In this document: in pieces, positions 16,957 to 25,884 of the stretch
Layout: each line of letters starts with the position of its first letter
Numbering within the stretch: the stretch's first letter is position 1
Made by a program: the position numbers and the translations under genes
NCBI RefSeq assembly: GCF_027922165.1
Contig: NZ_BSFD01000011.1
Span: 1-64,000 of the forward strand
Length of the DNA stretch: 64,000 bases
Direction of reading: 5' to 3'
Origin: Brevundimonas intermedia
GTDB taxonomy: Bacteria; Pseudomonadota; Alphaproteobacteria; Caulobacterales; Caulobacteraceae
The notes under the pieces: generated by a model
Told to the model about the DNA's origin: nothing
The model's database searches: none
What the model saw: only the letters and a program-made list of their open reading frames with translations

Positions 16957-17613
16957 CTAGCGATCCATGAAGGCGGCGACGGCGGCGTAGCTGTCGGCGA
17001 TGTGGTGGGCGCCGCGCGCGACCAGGCGGTCGGCGTGGCCGTCGCGGATGTGGCCGCCGGCGGTCAGGCCGACCACCGTCATGCCGGCCGCGACCCCGGC
17101 GGTGACGCCCGCCTCGCTGTCTTCGATCACCAGGACGCGGGTCGGATCGACGCCCATGGTGTCGGCGGCGTGCAGGAAGATGTCGGGGTGGGGCTTGCCG
17201 CGCTCGACCACCAGGCCGGTGAAGACGGCGCCGTCGAAATGATCGGTCAGGCCGAACAGGTCCAGGCCGACGCCGATCCAGTCCGGCCCGCTGGACGAGG
17301 CGATGCAGCGGGCCTCGGACCGGGCGGCGACGAAGTCGATCATGCCGGGGACGGGCTTCAGATGGAGCGGCGCGCGGGCGCGGCAGGTGGCGAACCAGGT
17401 GGTGTGAAAATCATCGGGACAGGGCCGGCCCAGGGCCGCCTCGACCGCCGGCCGGTTGTCGCGCCAGCGCTTGCCCGTATAGGCGGCCAGCACCTCGTCC
17501 AGGCTGGTGGGCAGGCCGATGGCGGTCAGTTGCTCGGCCATGACGGTGCTGTTCAGCACCTCGCTGTCGGCGACGACGCCGTCATAGTCGAAGATGATCA
17601 GGTCGTAGGGCAT
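16957..17613 (-). CDS. HAD-superfamily hydrolase (phosphoglucomutase-like subgroup)
   Basis: A 218 aa haloacid-dehalogenase-like phosphatase or mutase. Motif I is IFDYDGVVADSE (nucleophile D9, acid D11), a helical cap follows at about 17-90, motif II is ASSSG, motif III is the lysine in RGKPHPDIF, and motif IV is VIEDSEAGV. The small helical cap and KPHPDIF motif match the beta-phosphoglucomutase/phosphatase subgroup, but the substrate cannot be read from sequence. It begins 8 bp after the mazG stop on the same strand, so it is the last gene of an MFS-mazG-HAD operon. Confidence 0.88.
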   Translation of the reverse strand: MPYDLIIFDYDGVVADSEVLNSTVMAEQLTAIGLPTSLDEVLAAYTGKRWRDNRPAVEAALGRPCPDDFHTTWFATCRARAPLHLKPVPGMIDFVAARSEARCIASSSGPDWIGVGLDLFGLTDHFDGAVFTGLVVERGKPHPDIFLHAADTMGVDPTRVLVIEDSEAGVTAGVAAGMTVVGLTAGGHIRDGHADRLVARGAHHIADSYAAVAAFMDR

Positions 17614-17621
17614 GCGGCGGC

Positions 17622-18416
17622 TCAGGAGGACGAGCCGGCCTTCTCGGCGACCTTTGCGGCGTCCCAGAGGCGGTCCATCTCCTGCAGCGTCGATTGGTCG
17701 GGGGTGCGGCCGTCCTTGGCCAGTTCGGCCTCGATGAAGCCGAAGCGGCGGACGAACTTGGCGTTGGTGGCGCGCAGGGCGTCCTCGGGCTCGACGTCCA
17801 GCTTGCGGGCCAGGTTGGCGACGACGAACAGCAGGTCGCCCAGCTCCTCACGCGCCTTGGCCATGTCGCCGGCGGCGATCTCGACGCGCAGCTCCTCGAC
17901 CTCTTCCGCCAGCTTGTCGAACACCTCGTCGGTCGAGGGCCAGTCGAAGCCGACGCGGCCGGCGCGTTTGGTCAGTTTGGCGGCGCGGGTCAGGGCCGGC
18001 AGGCCGACGGGGACGTCGTCGAGAACGCCGGGCTTTTTCCGATCCTTGCGCTCGGCGGCCTTGATGACCTCCCAGGCGACGGTCTGTTCTTTTGAAGACC
18101 GTTGAGCTTCATCGCCGAAGACGTGGGGGTGGCGGCGCTCCAGCTTGTCGGCGATGGCGGTGACCACGTCGTCGAAGGCGAACAGACCCTGTTCCTCGGC
18201 CATGCGGGCGTGGAAGACGACCTGGAACAGCAGGTCGCCCAGCTCGCCCTTCAGCTCGTTCAGGTCGTTGCGCTCGATGGCGTCGGCGACCTCGTAGGCC
18301 TCTTCGATGGTGTAGGGGGCGATGGTGGCGAAGGTCTGTTCCACGTCCCAGGGGCAGCCGCCTTCGGGATCGCGCAGACGTTCCATGACGCCGAGCAGGC
18401 GGTCGATGGGCCTCAC
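17622..18416 (-). CDS. mazG: Nucleoside triphosphate pyrophosphohydrolase MazG
   Basis: Hydrolyses (d)NTPs to monophosphates and pyrophosphate, a house-cleaning role for non-canonical nucleotides. The 264 aa protein has two MazG modules: the N-terminal one with CPWDVEQTFATIAPYTIEEA and ELGDLLFQVVFHARM, and the C-terminal one with EEVEELRVEI and EELGDLLFVVANLAR. The GTG start at 18416 shares four bases (GTGA) with the stop of the upstream transporter gene, indicating translational coupling. The frame is open further upstream but would run antisense through the transporter. Confidence 0.95.
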   Translation of the reverse strand: MRPIDRLLGVMERLRDPEGGCPWDVEQTFATIAPYTIEEAYEVADAIERNDLNELKGELGDLLFQVVFHARMAEEQGLFAFDDVVTAIADKLERRHPHVFGDEAQRSSKEQTVAWEVIKAAERKDRKKPGVLDDVPVGLPALTRAAKLTKRAGRVGFDWPSTDEVFDKLAEEVEELRVEIAAGDMAKAREELGDLLFVVANLARKLDVEPEDALRATNAKFVRRFGFIEAELAKDGRTPDQSTLQEMDRLWDAAKVAEKAGSSS

Positions 18417-19771
18417 GCCTGCGCCTCCGCGTCGCGGGCGTCGAGGGCCTGGCGGATCTCGTTGTGGCGGGCGGCGGTCAGCGGATAGGCCTTCAGCGCC
18501 CAGCCGGCCAGCACCAGCAGCACGCCGGGGACCAGGATGAAGAGGATCTGAAGGGTCAATAGGGCCATGGGGCTGTTGGCGTCCGGTCCGGGTACAGCGC
18601 GGAAGCCGACCCATTGAAGGATGAGATAAGGCACCAGGGCCACGACGTGGCCGATCTTGGTGGTGGCCGAGAGGATGGACAGCATCAGGCCAGTGCGGTC
18701 GATCCCGGTCTCGAACCGCTCCTGGTCGCCGGCGTCGGCCATCATGGCGCGGGTCAGGAACAGGCCTGCGGCATAGGGTAGGCCGGCGATGAACATGACG
18801 ACGGCGGTCAGGGCGAAGTTGCCGCCGGGAACCAGGGTGGCGCCGACGTAGAGGACGGCCGAGACGAGGCTGGCGACCGCCAGGCCCCTGTCCTTGCCGA
18901 CGCGGGTGGCGAACCAGGCCCAGAAGGGGGCGCCGCACAGGCCGGCGATGAAATAGACCAGCATGAAGAGGCCGGCCTCGGTGTGGTCGTAGCCGCGGAT
19001 CTGGCCGAAGAAGAAGAACAGCAGCGAACCGGTGATGCCGGGCGCCACGCCCAGCAGCAGATCCGAGATCAGCAGTTTGCGCACCACCGGCTTTTTCAGC
19101 AGGGCCAGATAGGCGCCGAGACTGCCGTGCGGCGCGTCGCCCCGGGTCACGGGCTCGGGCACGGCGACCATGGCCAGGCCGATGGTGACGGGCAGGGCGA
19201 TGATGATGCCCCAGCCCATGATCCGGACGCCGTCGGCATAGTCGCCAATTCCCGTCTTCACCACGATGGTCGGCAGGACCAGGATCAGCACCACCCCGAT
19301 GATGTTGAACACCTGCCACCAGCCATAGACGCGGCTGCGCTGGTCATACTGGGGCGCGAGGACGGCGGCCCAGCCCAGCTGGCCCAGGGTTCCGATCGAG
19401 AAGCCGAGGTAGAGGAACAGAAGCCAGCCGAACAGATAGGCCGGCGGGGCGCCCGGCTGGACCACCACGAACATCATGAAGGCCGCGAGCATCAGCATGG
19501 GCGTCGAGAGCGCCATCCAGGGGCGGTAGCGGCCGAACCGGGTCCTGGTCCTGTCCATGCCCCAGCCGAGGAAGGGGTCGAAAACGATGTCGATCAGGCG
19601 CACCGCCATGAAAACGGCTGCGACCACCCCCAGCTCCAGCCCCACATAGGTGGCGTAGAACTCCGGCAGGGTGACGGGCAGGGCCACGCCGAAGGCCGCC
19701 AGCGGCAGGCAGGGGCCGGAGAAGGCGGCGAGCACGGCGTTGGAGCGACGGGGCGCGGCGGCGGCGGTCAT
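18413..19771 (-). CDS. MFS transporter of the GPH (MelB-like) type
   Basis: A 452 aa inner-membrane transporter with about 12 hydrophobic segments. The loop RLIDIVFDPFLGWGMDRTRTRFGRYRPW matches the glycoside-pentoside-hexuronide:cation symporter signature (key parts: DIVFDP, GWGMDRTRTRFGR). Such proteins usually carry sugars or glycosides with Na+ or H+; the substrate here is not predictable. The ATG at 19771 precedes MTAAAAPRRS. It is coupled to mazG by a GTGA overlap, an unusual neighbour for a sugar transporter. Confidence 0.88.
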   Translation of the reverse strand: MTAAAAPRRSNAVLAAFSGPCLPLAAFGVALPVTLPEFYATYVGLELGVVAAVFMAVRLIDIVFDPFLGWGMDRTRTRFGRYRPWMALSTPMLMLAAFMMFVVVQPGAPPAYLFGWLLFLYLGFSIGTLGQLGWAAVLAPQYDQRSRVYGWWQVFNIIGVVLILVLPTIVVKTGIGDYADGVRIMGWGIIIALPVTIGLAMVAVPEPVTRGDAPHGSLGAYLALLKKPVVRKLLISDLLLGVAPGITGSLLFFFFGQIRGYDHTEAGLFMLVYFIAGLCGAPFWAWFATRVGKDRGLAVASLVSAVLYVGATLVPGGNFALTAVVMFIAGLPYAAGLFLTRAMMADAGDQERFETGIDRTGLMLSILSATTKIGHVVALVPYLILQWVGFRAVPGPDANSPMALLTLQILFILVPGVLLVLAGWALKAYPLTAARHNEIRQALDARDAEAQA

Positions 19772-19865
19772 GCGGCGGGTCCGAGGACAGCCCGGATGAG
19801 TCGGGCCGCCGCAAGATTGCAGGTTTGGGCGCGCGAGCGGAGTCGGATTGTGCGGCCGCTCCACT

Positions 19866-20046
19866 CCTCTTTCGTCATTCCGGGCGAAGGGCCGCTTGGC
19901 CCGTAGGCCCGGAACCCAGCGGCGCCGTCAGGCGAAATACCTCCGCCGCATGCTGCTTGAAGATGGCGTCCGCGACAGGTTCGCGCTCTCGCGCGCCGCT
20001 GGGTTCCGGGTCTTCGCTTCGCTTCGCCCGGAATGACGAAAGAGGG
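19866..20046. repeat. Palindromic intergenic repeat, family A (full copy)
   Basis: Termini CCTCTTTCGTCATTCCGGGC and its inverted copy GCCCGGAATGACGAAAGAGG bound a 180-bp element. The left end folds as TTCCGGGC...GCCCGGAA with a nested GGGCC-GCTT-GGCCC; the right end as TTCCGGG...CCCGGAA. The element lies between the divergent transporter and carboxypeptidase genes and makes up most of the 338 bp gap at 19772-20109. The sequence at 22518-22689 is a second copy with a different middle. Confidence 0.9.
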
Positions 20047-20109
20047 TGGTGTTGCCCCCGTCGTCGTTCGGCGCTTGCTCCATCGGCCGGCTTGGGGCTT
20101 GCTGTCGCC

Positions 20110-20967
20110 ATGTGGCGAAGCCTTCTTGCGTTCCTGTCCGTCTGTTTCGTTCTGGCCTTCGCCGGTGGAGCGCGTGCGGCGGGGCCGTGCCATACCAACA
20201 CCGACGTCTGGGGCGACGAGGCTCTGGTCAACGCGGGCTCGGCCTATGGGATGGAGTGGGCGCCGTTCGGGGCGACCGAGTACGGCTGGATGGCCTATGC
20301 GCCCCTGATCCAGCAGGAGTTGCACACGCGGTGCGGACCCGGCACCCCGATCTTCGCCTCGCAACTGGCGGGATTTCAGCAAACCCATGGCCTGGCGCCG
20401 ACCGGCCTGTTCGACGCCGCGACCTTTCAGGTGTTGCGCGGCCTGTGGCAGGAGCGGCGGCCGTTCGTGATGGCGCGGACCCGAGGGGAATGCCCGGATC
20501 CGCCGCCGATCAATCAGTTAGGCTATCTGGTCGCATCCGAAGAACACGCCGACCGTCTGACCCGCCTTTTGCGTCGGGACGTGCTGGACGCCTATCGTCG
20601 CCTGGTCGCCGCCGCGAGGGCGGAGGTCCCTGAGGTCGCCGCCGATCCCGAACTGCTGCAGATCTTCTCGGGCTTCCGCGATCCTGAGGCCGACGCCGCG
20701 CGCTGCGCCCAGCAGGGCAATTGCGACGGTCTGCGCCGGGCGGTCTGTTCGCCGCACCGGACCGGGACGGCGGTTGATCTGTACGTCGGTCAGGCGCCGG
20801 GCCGGGGCGTCGATTCGACGGCGGCGGCCAGCCGGGAGGTTATGGCGCGGGGGGCGACCTATCGCTGGCTGGTGGCCAACGCCGGGCGGTTCGGCTTCGT
20901 CCCCTATGTCTATGAGCCCTGGCACTGGGAGTATGTGCGGCCTTGGGACCCTTCGTTCGCGCCCTGA
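20110..20967 (+). CDS. VanY-like D-alanyl-D-alanine carboxypeptidase
   Basis: Predicted periplasmic zinc carboxypeptidase that trims peptidoglycan stem peptides. It has 285 aa with a signal peptide (LLAFLSVCFVLAFAGGARA, cleavage after ARA). A putative peptidoglycan-binding segment at about 60-115 includes FQQTHGLAPTGLFDAATF. The catalytic domain shows FSGFRDPEADAARC, the zinc motif SPHRTGTAVDLYV and EPWHWEYV (the third zinc ligand and catalytic glutamate region). The ATG at 20110 begins directly at the signal peptide; earlier in-frame codons lie inside the repeat. Confidence 0.9.
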   Translation: MWRSLLAFLSVCFVLAFAGGARAAGPCHTNTDVWGDEALVNAGSAYGMEWAPFGATEYGWMAYAPLIQQELHTRCGPGTPIFASQLAGFQQTHGLAPTGLFDAATFQVLRGLWQERRPFVMARTRGECPDPPPINQLGYLVASEEHADRLTRLLRRDVLDAYRRLVAAARAEVPEVAADPELLQIFSGFRDPEADAARCAQQGNCDGLRRAVCSPHRTGTAVDLYVGQAPGRGVDSTAAASREVMARGATYRWLVANAGRFGFVPYVYEPWHWEYVRPWDPSFAP

Positions 20968-21118
20968 GCCGGTTGGACGAGCCTTCGGTTTTCATTTCCG
21001 TTTTTGACTGAAACCATCGCGAAAGCCGAGAGGGGGCTTGCATGGCGCCGAGCGAGACGCCAAGTTAGCAACGGTCGTTGTTGCGAATGGCGGCCGTGAC
21101 ATTCAACGGAGTCCTCCC

Positions 21119-21721
21119 TTGCCCAAGATTCTCGTCCTCTACCACTCGACCTACGGCCATCTGGAAATCATGGCCGAAGCCGTCGCCGAAGGCGCGCGTC
21201 AGGTCGAAGGCGCCGTGGTCGACATCAAGCGCGTGCCCGAAACCGTGCCGGAAGAGCTGGCCAAGGCCTCGCACTACAAGCTGGATCAGAAGGCGCCGAT
21301 CGCCAAGATCGACGACCTGAAAGACTATGACGCCATCATCATCGGCGCCGGCACCCGCTTCGGCTCGGCCGCGTCGCAGATGCGCGCCTTCCTGGATCAG
21401 GCCGGCGGCCTGTGGTTCTCGGGCGCCCTGATCGGCAAGATCGGCGGAGCCTTCACCGCCACCGCAACCCAGCACGGCGGTCAGGAGACCACCTTCCAGG
21501 GTCTGCACAACTTCTTCATGCACCACGGCATGCCGGTGGTCGGTCTGCCCTATTCCTTCCAGGCGCAGATGACCCTGGACGCGGTGCACGGCGGCTCGCC
21601 CTATGGCGCGACCACCATCACGGGCGGCGACGGCTCGCGCATGCCCAGCGAGATCGAGCTGGACGGCGCCCGCTTCCAGGGCAAGCATATCGCCGAGCTG
21701 GCCAAGAAGCTGCACGGCTGA
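21119..21721 (+). CDS. wrbA: NAD(P)H:quinone oxidoreductase WrbA
   Basis: Flavodoxin-like enzyme that reduces quinones by two electrons, avoiding semiquinone radicals. The TTG start at 21119 (with GGAG 10 nt upstream) gives 200 aa, the usual length; translation begins directly at the fold, [15 protein letters not shown], whose STYGH loop binds FMN phosphate. [24 protein letters not shown] and a HGGQETT stretch are family hallmarks. The next gene begins 4 bp after the stop, so the two are probably co-transcribed. Confidence 0.95.
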   Translation: MPKILVLYHSTYGHLEIMAEAVAEGARQVEGAVVDIKRVPETVPEELAKASHYKLDQKAPIAKIDDLKDYDAIIIGAGTRFGSAASQMRAFLDQAGGLWFSGALIGKIGGAFTATATQHGGQETTFQGLHNFFMHHGMPVVGLPYSFQAQMTLDAVHGGSPYGATTITGGDGSRMPSEIELDGARFQGKHIAELAKKLHG

Positions 21722-21725
21722 TCCG

Positions 21726-22484
21726 ATGCGCCAGCCCGCCGTCTTCTTCGGTCACGGTTCGCCGATGAATGCTCTGGGCGGTCCCTATGGGACCGCCTGG
21801 CGTGATCTGGGCGAAGCCATCGGCAAGCCCGAGGGGGTGGTGATGATCTCCGCCCATTGGGAGACGCGCGGGCTGGGCGTCACAGCGCAAGAAAAGCCCG
21901 AAACCATTCATGATTTCGGGAATTTCCCGCGCGAACTTCACGAGATGCAATATCCCGCGCCCGGCTCGCCCGAACTGGCGGCGCGGGTCGCGGAACTGAC
22001 CGGGGCGGTGCAGACGCAGCAATGGGGTCTGGATCACGGGACCTGGTCGGTGTTGCACCATGTCTGGCCGGACGCCGACGTGCCTGTGGTGCAGCTGTCG
22101 CTGAACCGCGAACTGACGGCGCGGCAGCATTATGAGTTGGGCAAGGCTCTGAGGCCGCTGCGGGACGAGGGGGTCGTGATCGCGGGGTCGGGGGATTTCG
22201 TCCACAATCTGCGGACCTGGAAGCGCGAGGCGGGGGCTGAGCCCTATGCCTGGGCGACCGGGTTCAATGAGGCGGTGAAGGCGGCGTTCGAGAGGGGCGA
22301 CCACGAGGCCCTGATCGACTGGGTGGGGCTGGCCGAGGACGCCCAACTGAGCGTGCCGACCGACGAACATTTTCTGCCGGTGCTGTATGTCGCCGCCCAG
22401 CAGGCGCCGGGCGAGCCGGTGAGCTTCTTCAACGACAGGATCGACGGCGGGTCGATTTCGATGACGGGCGTCAGGGTCGGGTGA
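21726..22484 (+). CDS. DODA-type extradiol aromatic ring-opening dioxygenase
   Basis: A 252 aa member of the class III extradiol dioxygenase family that includes E. coli YgiD (4,5-DOPA dioxygenase). Metal and catalytic residues are visible in FFGHGSPMNAL, ISAHWETRG, a conserved DHGTWSVLHHVWP and GSGDFVHNL. The natural substrate is unknown; YgiD-like proteins open catechol rings in vitro. It lies 4 bp downstream of wrbA, a plausible pairing of catechol/quinone handling enzymes. Confidence 0.9.
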   Translation: MRQPAVFFGHGSPMNALGGPYGTAWRDLGEAIGKPEGVVMISAHWETRGLGVTAQEKPETIHDFGNFPRELHEMQYPAPGSPELAARVAELTGAVQTQQWGLDHGTWSVLHHVWPDADVPVVQLSLNRELTARQHYELGKALRPLRDEGVVIAGSGDFVHNLRTWKREAGAEPYAWATGFNEAVKAAFERGDHEALIDWVGLAEDAQLSVPTDEHFLPVLYVAAQQAPGEPVSFFNDRIDGGSISMTGVRVG

Positions 22485-22517
22485 CGGCGTCTTCCCCGTT
22501 AGAAGGCCCACCTACAT

Positions 22518-22689
22518 CTTTCGTCATTCCGGGCGAAGGGCCACTTGGCCCGAAGACCCGGAACCCAGCGGCGCGCGAGAGCGCGAACCTGTCCCAGACT
22601 CGGTGTTCCACATCGCGCGGCTGAACCATTTCGCCTTCGGCGCCGCTGGGTTCCGGGTCTCCGCTGCGCTTCGCCCGGAATGACGAAAG
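22518..22689. repeat. Palindromic intergenic repeat, family A (full copy)
   Basis: Begins CTTTCGTCATTCCGGGCGAA and ends with its inverse ATGACGAAAG. The right half (CGCCGCTGGGTTCCGGGTC then CTCCGCTGCGCTTCGCCCGG) is the same as at positions 31-75 of the window. It lies between convergent genes (the dioxygenase and the acyl ligase). Confidence 0.9.
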
Positions 22690-22703
22690 GAAAACGGGCA
22701 TCT

Positions 22704-22733
22704 CCTCCCCGTTCGCCTTCGCGAACGGGGAGG
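22704..22733. repeat. Family B hairpin (13-bp stem)
   Basis: CCTCCCCGTTCGC-CTTC-GCGAACGGGGAGG is a perfect 13-bp hairpin with a 4-nt loop, located just downstream of the acyl ligase stop codon (minus strand). A run of A follows on the plus strand, so no U-run follows the stem on either transcript; it may still slow or protect the 3' end. Confidence 0.65.
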
Positions 22734-22742
22734 TTAAAAAAA

Positions 22743-24287
22743 TCAGGCGCTTTCGACCATCTTCTGGATCGTCACATAATCGGTCTTGCCGGTGCCCAGG
22801 ACGGGGACTTCGGCGACCTTGACGATCTTCTTGGGCACGATCAGCTCGGGGGCGCCGTTGGCGCGGGCCCATTCGGCCAGGGGGGCGACCTCGGCCTCGG
22901 CGTGGTCGGTGACCAGGACCAGTTTTTCGCCCTTGCGGGTGTCGGGAATGGAGACGACGGCGTGGCGCTGGTCCGGCCAGACCGCGCCGGCGATGCCCTC
23001 GACCGCCGTCAGGGAGACCATTTCGCCGCCGATCTTGGCGAAGCGTTTGGCGCGGCCCTTGATGGTGATGTAGCCCTCGGCGTCGACATCGACGATGTCG
23101 CCGGTGTCCAGCCAGCCGTCCTCGACCGGCGACCATTCCAGCGGCTCGGCCGAGGTGACATAGCCGCTCATCACATTGGGGCCGCGCAGATACAGGCGTC
23201 CGCCGTCGGCGATGCCTTCGACCGGCTCCAGCTTCCAGTCCAGGCCGGGCAGGATCTGGCCGACCGTGCCGGGGGCGTTGCGGTGGGGGTGGTTGACGGC
23301 CACGACCGGCGAGGCCTCTGTCGCGCCGTAGCCCTCAAGCAGTTCGACGCCGCCGAACTTGGTGTTGAACAGATTCCGGGTCTCCTCGCGCACCTTCTCG
23401 GCGCCGGCGACCACGAACTTCAGGGTGGCGAAATCGTCAGCCTCGGCGACGCGGCCGTACTGGTTCAGGAAGGTGTCGGTCGCGAACAGGATCGAGGCCT
23501 TCACCTGGGGCAGCAGGTCGGTGATCTGTTTGGCGTGCAACGGCGACGGATACTGGAAGGCCTTCAGGCCTTGAAGCAGAGGCAGGATGACCCCGCCGGT
23601 CAGGCCGAAACAGTGGAAGGTGGGCAGGGGATTGAACATCACCCATTCCGGCAGCAGGTCGATATGGGCGGCGACCTGACGGGCGTTGGCGACCAGGTTG
23701 CGCTGGCTCAGCACCACGCCCTTGGGCGTGCCGAAGCTGCCGGAGGTGAACAGGACCACGCCCGGCGCATCCGGATCGGTCTTGACGCGGAACCGCTTGG
23801 GCGCAGCGCCGGCGGCGAGCCCGTACAGCTTGTCCGGTAGGCCGATGGTCTTGCGCACGTCGTCCAGCCAGACGACCTCGGCGACCGTCTTCAGTTCGAC
23901 GATCAGATCGTCCAGCTTGGCCTGGTCGATGAAGCGTTTGGCGGTCAGGACCTTCTTGACGCCCGAGGCCTTGATGGCGGCTTTCAGATTGGCCTCGCCG
24001 GCGGTGAAGTTGAGCATGACGGGCACGCGGCCGTGGGCGTGCAGGCCGAAGAAGGTGACGACCACGCCCATGGACGAGGGCAGCAGGATGGCGACGCGTT
24101 CGCCGAGGTCGGTCATGTTGGCGATCTTGCGGCCCAGAACGAAGGCGGCGCGGATCAGGCCGGTGTAGGTGAGGGGGTGGCGATCCTGGTCCTCCAGAAT
24201 TTCCTTGTCGCCGAACCGCGCCCGCGCATCGATCAGGGCGTCGATCAGGGACGAGTCGTAAAGCGAGGGATCCAGGGCCTGGCGCAA
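22743..24287 (-). CDS. Aas-like acyl-[acyl carrier protein]/acyl-acid ligase
   Basis: A 514 aa ANL-superfamily adenylating enzyme. The AMP-binding motif is FTSGSFGTPKGVVLS, with GYGATEASPVVAVN and the hinge region DGWLDTGDIVDVDAEGYITIKGRAKRFAKIGGEMVS; the catalytic lysine lies in GTGKTDYVTIQK. The whole resembles the C-terminal acyl-ACP synthetase half of the bifunctional Aas protein, without the acyltransferase half. It would activate free fatty acids for lipid re-acylation. The TTG start at 24287 has a good AGGAG about 8 nt upstream and no nearby ATG. Cytoplasmic or peripheral membrane. Confidence 0.85.
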   Translation of the reverse strand: MRQALDPSLYDSSLIDALIDARARFGDKEILEDQDRHPLTYTGLIRAAFVLGRKIANMTDLGERVAILLPSSMGVVVTFFGLHAHGRVPVMLNFTAGEANLKAAIKASGVKKVLTAKRFIDQAKLDDLIVELKTVAEVVWLDDVRKTIGLPDKLYGLAAGAAPKRFRVKTDPDAPGVVLFTSGSFGTPKGVVLSQRNLVANARQVAAHIDLLPEWVMFNPLPTFHCFGLTGGVILPLLQGLKAFQYPSPLHAKQITDLLPQVKASILFATDTFLNQYGRVAEADDFATLKFVVAGAEKVREETRNLFNTKFGGVELLEGYGATEASPVVAVNHPHRNAPGTVGQILPGLDWKLEPVEGIADGGRLYLRGPNVMSGYVTSAEPLEWSPVEDGWLDTGDIVDVDAEGYITIKGRAKRFAKIGGEMVSLTAVEGIAGAVWPDQRHAVVSIPDTRKGEKLVLVTDHAEAEVAPLAEWARANGAPELIVPKKIVKVAEVPVLGTGKTDYVTIQKMVESA

Positions 24288-24458
24288 GCGCGTCTCCTAC
24301 GGAGGGCGCGAGGGGCCCTCTCTGTTGTCGGGCGTCCGTCATTAATGACGGGACGGCGTCTTGAAAAGATGCGTAACGTCGCGTGAGTTCCAAGCTGCGG
24401 CATCATCTGTAACCGGCCGTGGCTTGCCATTGGACGTCGGAAGGCCGAAATACCGGCC

Positions 24459-25421
24459 ATGGTCACCCTGATCGACACCCTTCAGCGCAAGCCGTCGGAG
24501 CTGCGCCACCCGGAAAAGCAGAACCGTCCGGAGTCGGTCGTTCTGAAAAAGCCCGACTGGCTGCGCGTCAAGGCGCCCGGCTCGGGCCAGTACAACGCCA
24601 CCAAGGACATCGTCCGGTCCAAGGGACTGCACACGGTCTGCGAAGAGGCGGCCTGCCCGAATATCGGCGAGTGCTGGAGCCAGAAGCACGCCACCCTGAT
24701 GATCATGGGCGACACCTGCACACGGGCCTGCGCCTTCTGCAACGTCAAGACGGGCCTGCCCCAGCCGCTGGACCCTGAGGAGCCGGGCAAGGTCGGGCTG
24801 GCTGTGCAGCAGATGGGCCTGAACCATGTGGTGATCACCTCGGTCGACCGCGACGATGTGGCGGACGGCGGCGCGGCCCACTTCGCCGAGGTGGTGCGCC
24901 AGATCCGCATCCAGGCGCCGAACACCACCATCGAGATCCTGACGCCCGACTTCCTGCGCAAGGACGGGGCGGCGGCGGTGATGATCGACGCCAAGCCGGA
25001 CGTCTTCAACCACAACCTCGAGACCGTTCCGCGCCTGTATCTGAAGATCCGGCCGGGCGCGCGCTACTTCCACAGCTTGCGCCTGCTGCAGATGGTCAAG
25101 GAGCGGGACCCGGAACAGTTCACCAAGTCCGGCATCATGGTCGGCCTGGGCGAGACCAAGGAAGAGGTCATGCAGGTGATGGACGACATGCGGTCCGCCG
25201 GCGTCGACTTCATCACCATCGGCCAGTACCTGCAGCCGACGCGCAAACACGCCGCCATCGACCGGTTCGTCACGCCGGAAGAGTTCAAGGCCTATGAGGC
25301 GATCGCCCGGGCCAAGGGCTTCCTGATGGTGTCCTCGTCGCCGCTGACGCGTTCGTCGCACCACGCCGGCGACGACTTCGCCCGGCTGAAGGCCGCGCGC
25401 GAGGCGCAGCTGCGCCGCTAA
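24459..25421 (+). CDS. lipA: Lipoyl synthase
   Basis: Radical-SAM enzyme that inserts two sulfur atoms into octanoyl groups on lipoyl domains. It has 320 aa with both expected clusters: an auxiliary cluster at C61, C66 and C72 ([12 protein letters not shown]) and the radical-SAM cluster at C87, C91 and C94 (CTRACAFC). The C-terminal RSSHHA motif provides the serine ligand. coq10 follows 7 bp later, a common alphaproteobacterial pairing. Its targets include the lipoyl domains of PdhB and PdhC encoded at 31.9-34.9 kb. Confidence 0.97.
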   Translation: MVTLIDTLQRKPSELRHPEKQNRPESVVLKKPDWLRVKAPGSGQYNATKDIVRSKGLHTVCEEAACPNIGECWSQKHATLMIMGDTCTRACAFCNVKTGLPQPLDPEEPGKVGLAVQQMGLNHVVITSVDRDDVADGGAAHFAEVVRQIRIQAPNTTIEILTPDFLRKDGAAAVMIDAKPDVFNHNLETVPRLYLKIRPGARYFHSLRLLQMVKERDPEQFTKSGIMVGLGETKEEVMQVMDDMRSAGVDFITIGQYLQPTRKHAAIDRFVTPEEFKAYEAIARAKGFLMVSSSPLTRSSHHAGDDFARLKAAREAQLRR

Positions 25422-25428
25422 ATTCCGT

Positions 25429-25875
25429 ATGGCCGTCCACCGCGTAACGCGCATTCTTCCCTATGCGCCCGAACAGCTTGCCGATCTGGTCGCCGACGTG
25501 CGCGCCTATCCCGACTTCGTGCCCTGGGTCACGTCGATGCGGGTCTGGAATGAGCGTGCCGAAGGCGAGGGCGTCACCGTGCTGGACGCCGAGGCTGGTG
25601 TCGGCTTCTCCTTCCTGAAGGAGCGGTTCTCCACCTGGGTCCGGCATGACCGGAACGCGCCCAAGGTCGAGGTCGGCCTGCTGCGCGGGCCGTTCAAGCA
25701 CCTGAAGAATCGGTGGGAGTTCTTTCCGCATCCCGACGGCGCGCGGCTGGAGTTCATGATCGACTTCGCCTTCAAGTCGCGCATGCTGGATCTGATGCTG
25801 TCGGCCAATTTCGACCGGGCGGTGGAAAAGCTGATAGGGTGCTTTGAAAGCGAAGCCGCCAGGCGTTTTCGCTGA
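25429..25875 (+). CDS. Coenzyme Q-binding protein COQ10-like (SRPBCC/START fold)
   Basis: A 148 aa START-like lipid-binding protein of the COQ10/RatA family. The pattern HRVTRILPYAPEQLADLVADVRAYPDFVPWV at the N-terminus and a C-terminal helix (SANFDRAVEKLIGCFESEA) are typical. The family binds ubiquinone and supports respiratory electron transfer; the E. coli homologue RatA was described as a toxin, so some databases carry that name. It starts 7 bp after lipA. Confidence 0.9.
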   Translation: MAVHRVTRILPYAPEQLADLVADVRAYPDFVPWVTSMRVWNERAEGEGVTVLDAEAGVGFSFLKERFSTWVRHDRNAPKVEVGLLRGPFKHLKNRWEFFPHPDGARLEFMIDFAFKSRMLDLMLSANFDRAVEKLIGCFESEAARRFR

Positions 25876-25884
25876 GGACGCGCG

